A DNA stretch of 59,468 nucleotides. It comes from an uncultured Ruminococcus sp. Its GTDB lineage: Bacteria; Bacillota; Clostridia; Oscillospirales; CAG-272. Shown piece after piece: positions 1 through 6,899 of the stretch. The number at the start of each line of letters is the position of its first letter. Position 1 is the stretch's first letter. The stretch covers positions 1 to 59,468 of the forward strand of contig CACYWW010000006.1 of NCBI GenBank assembly GCA_902778145.1, read 5' to 3'. The notes beneath the pieces were generated by a model that saw nothing but the letters and a program-made list of their open reading frames with translations, did no database searches and was not told where the DNA came from. A program made the translations under genes and the position numbers.

Positions 1-15
1 ATAACTTCTGGCCAT
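1..15 (-). CDS. 5' end of a gene leaving the window leftwards (partial)
   Basis: Only five codons are visible, reading M-A-R-S-Y from an ATG at 13-15 on the minus strand. The start is supported by a perfect AGGAGG (23-28 on the plus strand as CCTCCT) seven bases upstream and by a well-formed promoter further upstream. Nothing can be said about its function. It is transcribed divergently from the sigma factor at 162. Confidence 0.5.
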
Positions 16-20
16 ATCAA

Positions 21-62
21 AACCTCCTACGGTATTTTTTCTTCATTATACCATAGGAGGTT
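21..62. repeat. 15-bp inverted repeat over the leftward promoter
   Basis: Arms at 21-35 and 48-62 are reverse complements with one mismatch and a 12-base centre. The left arm covers the ribosome binding site of the leftward gene; the right arm fills its -10/-35 spacer. On the plus strand the right arm is followed by a T-run (63-70), so it could also end rightward transcripts. An operator is the alternative reading, because the upstream arm would not be transcribed from the leftward promoter. Confidence 0.5.
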
Positions 63-73
63 CTTTTTTTCAA
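45..73 (-). promoter_or_regulatory. Sigma-A-type promoter of the leftward gene
   Basis: On the minus strand TTGAAA (68-73) and TATAAT (45-50) are separated by exactly 17 bases. It sits upstream of the AGGAGG and ATG of the leftward gene, leaving a leader of about 25 bases. Confidence 0.65.
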
Positions 74-94
74 TGTCCGTTTTTAACGGTTCTG

Positions 95-121
95 TTCACA
101 GGCGCATTTGTTTCGTATAAT
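95..121 (+). promoter_or_regulatory. Possible promoter of the first sigma factor
   Basis: A consensus TATAAT at 116-121 is preceded by TTCACA at 95-100 (15-base spacer, shorter than ideal). The -10 is preceded by CG, giving CGTATAAT, which also resembles some ECF -10 elements, so autoregulation is possible but not shown. Confidence 0.4.
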
Positions 122-161
122 AGGTGACAGAGCTGCAGATCCGTCGAAAAAAGGAGAAACA

Positions 162-707
162 ATGGGACAGGAAGCTGAATATTACAAGCGCTACCTTGAC
201 GGCGACGACGAGGGGAACGTGCTCCTCATCCGCGACTGCAAGGACGGCCTGATCCTGTATCTGTACGGGATATGCAAAAACATACACGACGCCGAGGATT
301 ACTGCGAGGACACGTTTGTCACACTGGTCACGAAAAGACCGGTTTACAACGGCAAAGCTTCTTTTAAAACGTGGCTTTACCGCATCGCGCGGAACATATG
401 TATAGACGGTATGAGACGGCGCCGCGATACGGAAAACGTGGACGACGTTGTGATCGCGGACGATTCCGAGATCGATGAGCTTTGCGCGCGTGCGGAGATA
501 ATAAACGCGGTAAAGCGCCTCGTCGCCTCGCTTGAGACGGATCAGCGTGAGGCTGTGTATCTTGTGTATTACGATGAGATGACTGTCGCCGAGGCGGCGA
601 AGATCATGCGGAAAAAGCCGAACGCCGTGCATCAGCTGCTGTTTCGCGCAAGGGAAAAATTGAGAGGTCTTCTTGAAGAGGAGGGGATAACAGATGAAGA
701 CGTATGA
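162..707 (+). CDS. RNA polymerase sigma factor, sigma-70/ECF family
   Basis: 181 residues with the two ECF domains. Sigma region 2 lies at about residues 20-85, with the DAEDYCEDTF segment followed by a FKTWLYRIARN stretch (the usual W-L-x-x-I-A-x-N signature) and an arginine cluster. A sigma-4 helix-turn-helix lies at about 125-172 (MTVAEAAKIMRKKPNAVHQL). The ATG at 162 is chosen over an upstream in-frame ATG at 108 because AAGGAG sits just before it and the domain begins there. Its 3' end overlaps the next gene by 14 bases, the standard coupling of a sigma factor with its membrane-bound antagonist. The signal it answers to is unknown. Confidence 0.88.
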   Translation: MGQEAEYYKRYLDGDDEGNVLLIRDCKDGLILYLYGICKNIHDAEDYCEDTFVTLVTKRPVYNGKASFKTWLYRIARNICIDGMRRRRDTENVDDVVIADDSEIDELCARAEIINAVKRLVASLETDQREAVYLVYYDEMTVAEAAKIMRKKPNAVHQLLFRAREKLRGLLEEEGITDEDV

Positions 708-1782
708 ACAAATGGCGCGGTCCGTGCTTTCAAAGCGCGACGCTTATGATGAAAAGAAACGCAAAGGGGACAGGATCAGAATGACGGTCGCGGGGGCGCT
801 CGCCGCCCTGATGATCATAAACGTCATGATCTTCGCGCCGGTCATCGCCCGCAAGTCGAAGAGCCCGGACGCGGCTCCGATAGCGGAACAGACGACCGTC
901 GCGCCGGATAACGGAACGTCTGACGCGATCACCGACGGAACAACTGAAGAAAACGGTGAAACGACGCAAAAGGAGATAACAGACGTTACCACCGATCCTG
1001 AGAATGCTCAGAGTGTTTATGTTCGGGAATTCGAACTTGTGGAAGATGAACGGTTGGAAAAGTTTGAAGTCGTTTACGGTAATGAGAATAAGGACGCCCG
1101 TCACGTGAGGGCTTGGTTTTATGTTTCAGAAACAGAAAAGGTGAAAACGTACAGGATACGCTATAACAACCGGGCATATCATAACTGGGAATTCTACGAT
1201 TACGATAAACGCCCGGATTGTCCGGATCACGTAAAGATCCTTATCAGAAATGAAACCGATGCTAAAATCATTTCACCTGAGATCATGACCCTCGATCTTG
1301 TTGACGGATCAGCGGAATTTGAACTGACTTTTGAATATACGGATATAACGAACGCAACTTTCAGTATATATGTCGACCTTCCGTTCGATGATGTGAGCGA
1401 ATTATCTGATTTTGACCCCGTACACGATCGTCAAAGTATTGGTTTCAGCGTTGCCACGGTAAAGGGCAAGGATTTCTTTACATGGTCTCGCTATTCGTTT
1501 GACAGTGTCTATCCGTTTGCTGCTAATTATTTCGGAGATGTTGACGAAAACGGAAAGCCATTATATAAAAATGATCCGTATATGCCGGAATACTACGACA
1601 ACCCGTGGTGTGAAAGCTTAAGAAAGGTTTATGAAGGCAGAAATAGCGAGCCTGAACGCATAGAAGAGAATCAATTAAGAACAGATGAGATAACAGTATG
1701 CGGGTATATTAATTGGACTGACAAAAAACAACTCGCTGCATCCGGCAAGAAATATGACGGTTTACGTAATCGACAGAGCTGA
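694..1782 (+). CDS. Anti-sigma-factor-like single-pass membrane protein, probably frameshifted near its 3' end
   Basis: 362 residues as read. A short charged cytoplasmic N-terminus (about 1-28) is followed by one membrane span (about 29-51), a Thr/Glu-rich linker (about 58-110) and an extracytoplasmic domain that I do not recognise. Position and topology fit an anti-sigma partner of the sigma factor it overlaps by 14 bases; no named anti-sigma domain is visible. The start has AGGAGGGG upstream. The frame ends in a weak tail (YDGLRNRQS), while the +1 frame stays open from 1754 to 1894 with protein-like sequence, suggesting one extra A in the AAA at about 1749-1752. This could be a real mutation or an assembly error. 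Confidence 0.65.
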   Translation: MKTYEQMARSVLSKRDAYDEKKRKGDRIRMTVAGALAALMIINVMIFAPVIARKSKSPDAAPIAEQTTVAPDNGTSDAITDGTTEENGETTQKEITDVTTDPENAQSVYVREFELVEDERLEKFEVVYGNENKDARHVRAWFYVSETEKVKTYRIRYNNRAYHNWEFYDYDKRPDCPDHVKILIRNETDAKIISPEIMTLDLVDGSAEFELTFEYTDITNATFSIYVDLPFDDVSELSDFDPVHDRQSIGFSVATVKGKDFFTWSRYSFDSVYPFAANYFGDVDENGKPLYKNDPYMPEYYDNPWCESLRKVYEGRNSEPERIEENQLRTDEITVCGYINWTDKKQLAASGKKYDGLRNRQS

Positions 1783-1894
1783 TCCGAATAACAGGCATGA
1801 AATACTTACAGATGATACGGGGTATTATGTAATACGGTACCCCGTTTCTTCTTTTTACGGGCATACGGTCGGCGCTTATGCGGAGTTGTCCTGA
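1754..1894 (+). other. Candidate displaced 3' end of the anti-sigma-like gene (+1 frame)
   Basis: The +1 frame encodes about 46 residues containing VYVIDRADPNN and TDDTGYYVIRYPV, with codon choice like the neighbouring genes. It joins the upstream frame if one A is removed near 1750. Against this, a terminator-like hairpin lies inside the same stretch. Confidence 0.4.
1818..1857 (+). terminator. Possible rho-independent terminator
   Basis: ACGGGGTA (1818-1825) pairs with TACCCCGT (1839-1846) and is followed by a T-rich run (1846-1857). It would end the sigma/anti-sigma transcript, but it overlaps the candidate frameshifted tail, so the two readings compete. Confidence 0.5.
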
Positions 1895-1944
1895 CGGGAG
1901 CTTATCACTTCGTTGATGGCCGCGTTTTTTTATTTTATCAACAC

Positions 1945-1973
1945 TTGACTTATTTGAAAAAATATGCTATATT
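1945..1973 (+). promoter_or_regulatory. Promoter of the barnase-barstar-surface protein operon
   Basis: TTGACT (1945-1950), a 17-base spacer and TATATT (1968-1973). The start site would fall near 1980, about 30 bases before the barnase ATG. Confidence 0.75.
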
Positions 1974-2011
1974 AAAGAAAAATACCCGGGAGAAAAGCAA
2001 GAGAGCAGAAG

Positions 2012-2770
2012 ATGAAAAATATATTCAAAAGATCCGCCGCTCTGATCCTCGTGCTCGCGGTGATGTTCTCGCTCGGATCGTGCGCCAAGAGAAGGCGCGG
2101 CGGCGCGGACAGCGTGACGGAGACGTCGTATCAGGGACTTACCGTATTCACGGACGCGCCGACCGACGCGTTGACGGAGCCTCAGACGGAGCCTGAGACA
2201 ACAGCGTCCGAGACCACGGGAGCCGAAACGACGGGACCGGAGACAACGGAGCCTGTGACAACGGAGCCGGAGACGACCGCTCCGGAAACGACGAAGCCCG
2301 AGACGACGGCGCCGGAGACAACGAAACCGGAGACGACCGCTCCGGAGACGACAAAGCCGGAGACTACAGCGCCGGTAACAACGGCGCCGGAGACTACCAA
2401 AGCGCCGGAGACCGAGCCTCCGAAGATAGACGAAAACGGAGTCTTCACGTCAAAGGACGACGTCGCGCTTTACATCCACACCTACGGCAAGCTGCCGAAG
2501 AACTTCATAACGAAGTCACAGGCGCAGAAAGCCGGCTGGGAAGGCGGCGGACTTGACAGTATAAAGTCGCTTTACGGCAAGTGCATCGGCGGCGACACGT
2601 TCGGCAACCGTGAAAAGCTTCTGCCGACGAAGAGCGGCCGCAAATATTATGAGTGCGATATAGACACGCTCCACGCGAAATCACGCGGAGTGAAGCGCAT
2701 AGTTTTCTCAAACGACGGACTCATCTACTACACGGACGATCATTACGAAACGTTCACTAAACTTTATTGA
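2012..2770 (+). CDS. Lipid-anchored barnase-family ribonuclease
   Basis: 252 residues. A signal peptide ends in the lipobox L-G-S-C with Cys24, so the mature protein should be anchored on the outer face of the membrane. Residues about 48-137 are a low-complexity linker of E-T-T-x-P units. Residues 141-252 are a microbial ribonuclease domain that aligns with barnase from LPKNFITKSQA to DDHYETFTK. All key barnase residues are present: K168 (K27), E214 (general base E73), R225 (R83), R229 (R87) and H244 (general acid H102). The enzyme should therefore cut single-stranded RNA. The linker is long enough to carry the domain through the wall. A barstar gene starts seven bases after the stop. The ribosome binding site is weak. 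Confidence 0.9.
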   Translation: MKNIFKRSAALILVLAVMFSLGSCAKRRRGGADSVTETSYQGLTVFTDAPTDALTEPQTEPETTASETTGAETTGPETTEPVTTEPETTAPETTKPETTAPETTKPETTAPETTKPETTAPVTTAPETTKAPETEPPKIDENGVFTSKDDVALYIHTYGKLPKNFITKSQAQKAGWEGGGLDSIKSLYGKCIGGDTFGNREKLLPTKSGRKYYECDIDTLHAKSRGVKRIVFSNDGLIYYTDDHYETFTKLY

Positions 2771-2777
2771 GGGGCAT

Positions 2778-3056
2778 ATGTTCGGAGTAAGAAAAATCGA
2801 GGTGGACGGAGCCGCGTTCACCGATAAAAAAGCCACGCACGCCGCGCTCAGAGCCGCGATAGGCTCGGAGGATTATATAGGCAGCAATCTCGACGCGCTG
2901 AACGACGTTCTGACGTCGATCTGTAAGAAAACGCGTATCACCGTAAAGAATTTCAACAAAGCGGAAGCGCAGCTGGAGGATTACGCGCAGGCTCTCGCGG
3001 CGACGCTCGCGTCCGCCGCCTCGGCAAATCCGTACCTCACTGTCATCTTCGAATAA
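2778..3056 (+). CDS. Barstar-family ribonuclease inhibitor (immunity protein)
   Basis: 92 residues without a signal peptide, so cytoplasmic. The barstar core YIGSNLDALNDVL is present; D39 and D43 correspond to barstar D35 and D39, which plug the barnase active site. The barstar tryptophan at position 38 is an asparagine here. It follows the ribonuclease gene by seven bases with GAGGGG as ribosome binding site, so the two are co-expressed. It should protect the cell from ribonuclease that fails to be exported, or from incoming kin toxin. Confidence 0.9.
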   Translation: MFGVRKIEVDGAAFTDKKATHAALRAAIGSEDYIGSNLDALNDVLTSICKKTRITVKNFNKAEAQLEDYAQALAATLASAASANPYLTVIFE

Positions 3057-3082
3057 AGATATATATGAAAGGCGGTAAATCA

Positions 3083-4690
3083 ATGAAAAAAGTTATCACC
3101 CTGATCCTGGCGGCGGTAATGGTATTCTCGCTCGCCTTGACAGTCTCGGCGTCGTACGAGGATATGGATATCCCCGTAATAGAAAGCGTGCCGAAAAACG
3201 TAAGCTGGCCGGAGGGCTCCCTTGCGTATTATCAGTGCGTCTGCTCCAACGACAAGGGACATGAGAAATACAGCTACGACTGGTATATCGTATATAACGG
3301 CGTAAAATACGCCGTGGGCCTCGGCGGCAAGGATACGGATCCGTGGCGCGCGTTCGCCGATTTCAGCGGCGGTATGACCGGCACTATTGGCAATACCATC
3401 ATGATCGACAAGATACAGAAGGGACTTGACGGCGCCGAGATCTACTGTGTTGTAAGAAGCAAGGATATATCGATCATTACGCAGTCAGCCCTCATAAGCG
3501 TCGGGAATTCCGATATGTTCGCCCCGCCGGAGATAACCGCGCCCGCCTCAATATCGTGTTATGAAGGCGACACGGTCGACATCGTAGTCGACGCAAAATG
3601 CAAGAGCGGAAACGTCTCGGAAAAAGGCGATTTTCTCAAATACTACTGGTACGAGACGACGACGGGCAATCTCGTCGACATCCATCTCATGTTCGACTCA
3701 AAGGGCAATGATATCACCGGCAAAAAGCTGACCGTCAAGCATAACACGGCGGGAACGTATTTCTACGTCTGCGGAGTTTTTGACGGAGAAGACACGCCGT
3801 ACGCGAATTTCAGCTATTCGAACGTCATAACGGTCGAGGTGCTCGAGAAGATAGAGAACATATCGCTTGAAGTGACCAAAATGCCCGACAGGACGGAATA
3901 CACCGCCGGCGAAACGTTCGATCCCAAGGGGATGAGGGTAAGACTGCTCAGATCCGACGGTTTCATCGATCTTGACGACGGCGATCAGCTGACGATCACG
4001 CCGACGGTTTTCGACAAGGACGGAAAGCAGACGGTCGAGCTCAGATATGAGGACGTCAGTACGACGATCGAAGTAACTGTCAAAAAGAAGGTCATAGCCC
4101 CGCCCGTTATAACGTCGCAGCCGAAGGGCGGAGTTTTCGAGCATGACGAGGAATGCTCGCTCGTCGTACAGGCGACGGCAAGCGGAAAGCTCGCGTATCA
4201 GTGGTACTCATCCGAAGAGAACGATACGTCGAAGGCGACCCCGATCACCGGAGCCACCGCGCCGATCTATATACCTCCGCGCACGACCGGCACCGTTTAC
4301 TATTTCTGCAGCGTTTATTCCGTGGAAGGCACCAACACGAGCGCGCCCGCGACGTCAAACGTGGCGGCGGTCGAATACAAAGCCGCGGAGACCGTGACGG
4401 ACACAGCACCTGTCGAAAGCGATACTCAGACGGACGCAGTCACCGAGGATACGGCGCAGTCAACGGATACGGCGACGGACACGAAATATGACACGGCGAC
4501 GGAACCCACTCAGACCTCGACCCCGGACGAAACGACCGGAAAAACAGGCACGGGAACAGGCATGAGAAAGGCGCTCGTAACAACGCTCATCGTTGCGGCG
4601 TCGGTGCTTGCCGCGGCTGTCGCAGCTGTCGCGATAGTGACCGCTGTTGCCCTTAAGAAAAAAGCCGGGAAAGAAAACGGCGGCAAATGA
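3083..4690 (+). CDS. Surface protein with Ig-like domains and a C-terminal membrane anchor
   Basis: About 535 residues. The ATG at 3083 is preferred over one at 3065, because AAAGGCGG precedes it at the right distance and the signal peptide (MKKVITLILAAVMVFSLAL) starts there. The body has Ig-like regions (about 20-150 and 150-255), a Big_3-type Ig domain (about 256-335, with the T-A-G-E-x-F-D-P-K-G-M pattern) and a further Ig-like region (about 340-430). A Thr/Asp-rich stalk follows, then a single membrane span and a lysine-rich cytoplasmic tail; there is no LPxTG motif. It starts 27 bases after barstar and probably shares its transcript. Function unknown; adhesion or wall display is an inference. 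Confidence 0.75.
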   Translation: MKKVITLILAAVMVFSLALTVSASYEDMDIPVIESVPKNVSWPEGSLAYYQCVCSNDKGHEKYSYDWYIVYNGVKYAVGLGGKDTDPWRAFADFSGGMTGTIGNTIMIDKIQKGLDGAEIYCVVRSKDISIITQSALISVGNSDMFAPPEITAPASISCYEGDTVDIVVDAKCKSGNVSEKGDFLKYYWYETTTGNLVDIHLMFDSKGNDITGKKLTVKHNTAGTYFYVCGVFDGEDTPYANFSYSNVITVEVLEKIENISLEVTKMPDRTEYTAGETFDPKGMRVRLLRSDGFIDLDDGDQLTITPTVFDKDGKQTVELRYEDVSTTIEVTVKKKVIAPPVITSQPKGGVFEHDEECSLVVQATASGKLAYQWYSSEENDTSKATPITGATAPIYIPPRTTGTVYYFCSVYSVEGTNTSAPATSNVAAVEYKAAETVTDTAPVESDTQTDAVTEDTAQSTDTATDTKYDTATEPTQTSTPDETTGKTGTGTGMRKALVTTLIVAASVLAAAVAAVAIVTAVALKKKAGKENGGK

Positions 4691-4705
4691 TATAAGAGAT
4701 AAATA

Positions 4706-4730
4706 AAGGTCGGGACATCCCGGCCTTTTT
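4706..4730 (+). terminator. Rho-independent terminator after the surface protein
   Basis: AAGGTCGGGA and TCCCGGCCTT form a ten-pair stem (one G-U pair) ending in TTTTT. Confidence 0.85.
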
Positions 4731-4800
4731 CATATGTTCGAAAAGATAAAGGAAAAAGATCCGCGTTTGCAATTCCGGATTCCTATTTTTTTCCGCCCTA

Positions 4801-4829
4801 TTGACAATTAAAAATATGTCTGCTATAAT
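4801..4829 (+). promoter_or_regulatory. Promoter of the ABC exporter operon
   Basis: Perfect TTGACA (4801-4806), 17-base spacer and perfect TATAAT (4824-4829). This is one of the strongest promoters in the window. Confidence 0.9.
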
Positions 4830-4854
4830 TATCCGTAAATCACAGGAGGGAAAT

Positions 4855-5118
4855 ATGAGGATACTGCGTTATCTCGGGGTGCTTTTTCTCAATCTGTTTT
4901 TCAACTTCTGGGGAAGCGTGCCCGCCTGGATCCTGCTTGTCATGCACTTCGTACGCGGCTGGCCGATCATCTGGTTCTGGCTCGCTCTTGCGGCGTGGAT
5001 CGCGGGAATTATGATATACATGCATGTGATCGGCGCGCTCGTATACCTCGGAAACACGGATCAGCCCGAAAACAAAAACAAAAATCCATATTCGCACAAA
5101 GAACGGAACGGAAAATGA
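4855..5118 (+). CDS. Small membrane protein at the head of the ABC exporter operon
   Basis: 87 residues, mostly hydrophobic: two or three membrane-spanning stretches rich in Trp and Phe (about 5-32 and 36-63), then a hydrophilic Asn/Lys tail. The ATG at 4855 follows CAGGAGGG. Its stop overlaps the start of the first ABC subunit (ATGA), indicating translational coupling. I recognise no family. A small accessory or regulatory subunit of the exporter is a guess from position. Confidence 0.7.
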   Translation: MRILRYLGVLFLNLFFNFWGSVPAWILLVMHFVRGWPIIWFWLALAAWIAGIMIYMHVIGALVYLGNTDQPENKNKNPYSHKERNGK

Positions 5119-6899
5119 TATTCGGTAAGCACATCAACAAATACTACCTGAAATACGGGTGGATGCTGCTGATAGGCATAGCGTCGCTCGTCATGGTGGA
5201 CTACGTACAGCTGATAGTCCCGGAGCTGTACCGCATAACCCTCAACGGGATAATAAAAGGAGAAGTGGAGATAAACGGGACGCTCACACCGTTCGGTATG
5301 GACGTCCTGCTCGACAACGTATGCCGGCCGCTTCTGCTCGTCATACTCGCGCTCGTCATTGGGCGCTTCGTCTGGCGTATCTGCTTCTTCGGCGCCGCGG
5401 TAAGGATGGAGACGGATCTCCGTTCCGTCATGTTCGACCGCTGCAAGGAGCTTTCACAGCAGTTTTACGACGAAAACAAGGTCGGCGGTCTCATGTCGCT
5501 TTTCACGAACGACCTCGAGACTCTTCAGGACTGCTTCGGAGGAGGCGTTCTGATGGTCGCGGACGCCGGGCTCCTCGGCGTTCTCGCCATAATAAAAATG
5601 GCGCGCATGGACCCGAGGCTCACGCTCTTCGCCCTGATCCCGATGATCCTTCTCGGGGTGATCGGCACGGTCGTCGGCAAGACGATGACGAAGCGCTGGG
5701 ACAGCAGGCAGGAGGCGTTCTCACGCCTGTCGGACTTTTCACAGGAGAGCTTTTCGGGAATTTCCGTCATAAAGGCGTTCGTCCGCGAGACTCGTGAGCT
5801 GATGGCTTTCGCGAGGCTCAACCGGGAGAATGAAAACGCGAACGTCGAATACGTCCGCATATCCGTTCTTCTCAACATACTCGTGACTCTGTTCGTCGAA
5901 TCCGTGCTCTGCATAATCTTCGGATACGGCGGATATCTCGTACATCAGGGAGTGTTCAACGTAGGCGATCTGATGGAATTCACCGGATATTTCACGTCCG
6001 TCATCTGGCCCATTATGGCTGTGGCGGAGCTGATAGACATGAGGTCCCGCGGAAAGGCGTCTCTCCAGCGCGTAACAAAGCTGATAGAGACCGAGCCGGA
6101 CGTGAAGGACGCCGAAAACGTTTCGGATCCCGGTGTGATAAACGGAAAGATAGAATTCAGGGATCTCACCTTCACGTATCCCGGAGCCTCGGCGCCGTCT
6201 CTCAGCCACGTTTCGTTTACGATCGAACCGGGAGAAAGCGTCGGTATAATCGGAAAGACCGGATCCGGCAAGACGACTATCGCCGATCTGATCCTCCGTC
6301 AGTACAACGTGGACGACGGTCAGCTGCTGATAGACGGAAGGGATATCAACACGATCCCGCTCGATACGATGCGCAGATACACGGCGTACGTCCCGCAGGA
6401 CAATTTCCTGTTCTCGGATACGATAGAGCATAATATCGCCTTTGCCGTCGACGATTATTCCGACGAGCAGGTTTCGCTTGCCGCCCGGTTCGCGGGCGTA
6501 CACGACGATATAGTCGAATTTCCGGAAAAGTATCAGACGGTACTGGGCGAAAGAGGCGTCACGGTATCGGGCGGTCAGAAGCAGAGGATATCGATCGCGC
6601 GCGCTCTTATGAAGGACGCGTCGATCATAATCATGGACGACGCGGTCTCCGCCGTCGATACGAAGACGGAGGAGCAGATCCTCTCGGCGCTTAAGACCGT
6701 CAGACAGGGCAAGACCACGGTGATGATCGCCCACAGGGTCAGCACCGTTGAGGATATGGATAAAATAATATACGTTGAAGACGGGACCGTCACGGCGGTC
6801 GGCACGCACGAGCAGCTGATCGAAACGTGCGAGGCGTACCGGAAGACCGTGGAGCTCCAGAAGCTGGAAGAAGAGAGGAGGGACGATCTCAATGCATGA
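5115..6899 (+). CDS. Heterodimeric ABC exporter, subunit with the degenerate ATP site
   Basis: 594 residues: an N-terminal six-helix transmembrane domain (about 15-320), then a nucleotide-binding domain. Walker A is GKTGSGKTT (about 376), the signature is SGGQKQR (about 483) and Walker B is IIIMDDA (about 504). The residue after the Walker B Asp is Asp rather than the catalytic Glu. The partner gene has a canonical Glu but an SAGQ signature, so the pair forms one competent and one degenerate site, as in TM287/288- or BmrCD-type exporters. Substrate unknown. The ATG is taken from the ATGA overlap with the small membrane protein. Confidence 0.9.
   Translation: MIFGKHINKYYLKYGWMLLIGIASLVMVDYVQLIVPELYRITLNGIIKGEVEINGTLTPFGMDVLLDNVCRPLLLVILALVIGRFVWRICFFGAAVRMETDLRSVMFDRCKELSQQFYDENKVGGLMSLFTNDLETLQDCFGGGVLMVADAGLLGVLAIIKMARMDPRLTLFALIPMILLGVIGTVVGKTMTKRWDSRQEAFSRLSDFSQESFSGISVIKAFVRETRELMAFARLNRENENANVEYVRISVLLNILVTLFVESVLCIIFGYGGYLVHQGVFNVGDLMEFTGYFTSVIWPIMAVAELIDMRSRGKASLQRVTKLIETEPDVKDAENVSDPGVINGKIEFRDLTFTYPGASAPSLSHVSFTIEPGESVGIIGKTGSGKTTIADLILRQYNVDDGQLLIDGRDINTIPLDTMRRYTAYVPQDNFLFSDTIEHNIAFAVDDYSDEQVSLAARFAGVHDDIVEFPEKYQTVLGERGVTVSGGQKQRISIARALMKDASIIIMDDAVSAVDTKTEEQILSALKTVRQGKTTVMIAHRVSTVEDMDKIIYVEDGTVTAVGTHEQLIETCEAYRKTVELQKLEEERRDDLNA

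Noticed and set aside
2148-2448. Long Val/Ser-rich open frames on the minus strand opposite the barnase linker
   Set aside because: They mirror the repetitive PETT codons; no ribosome binding site, and the plus strand has a clear gene.
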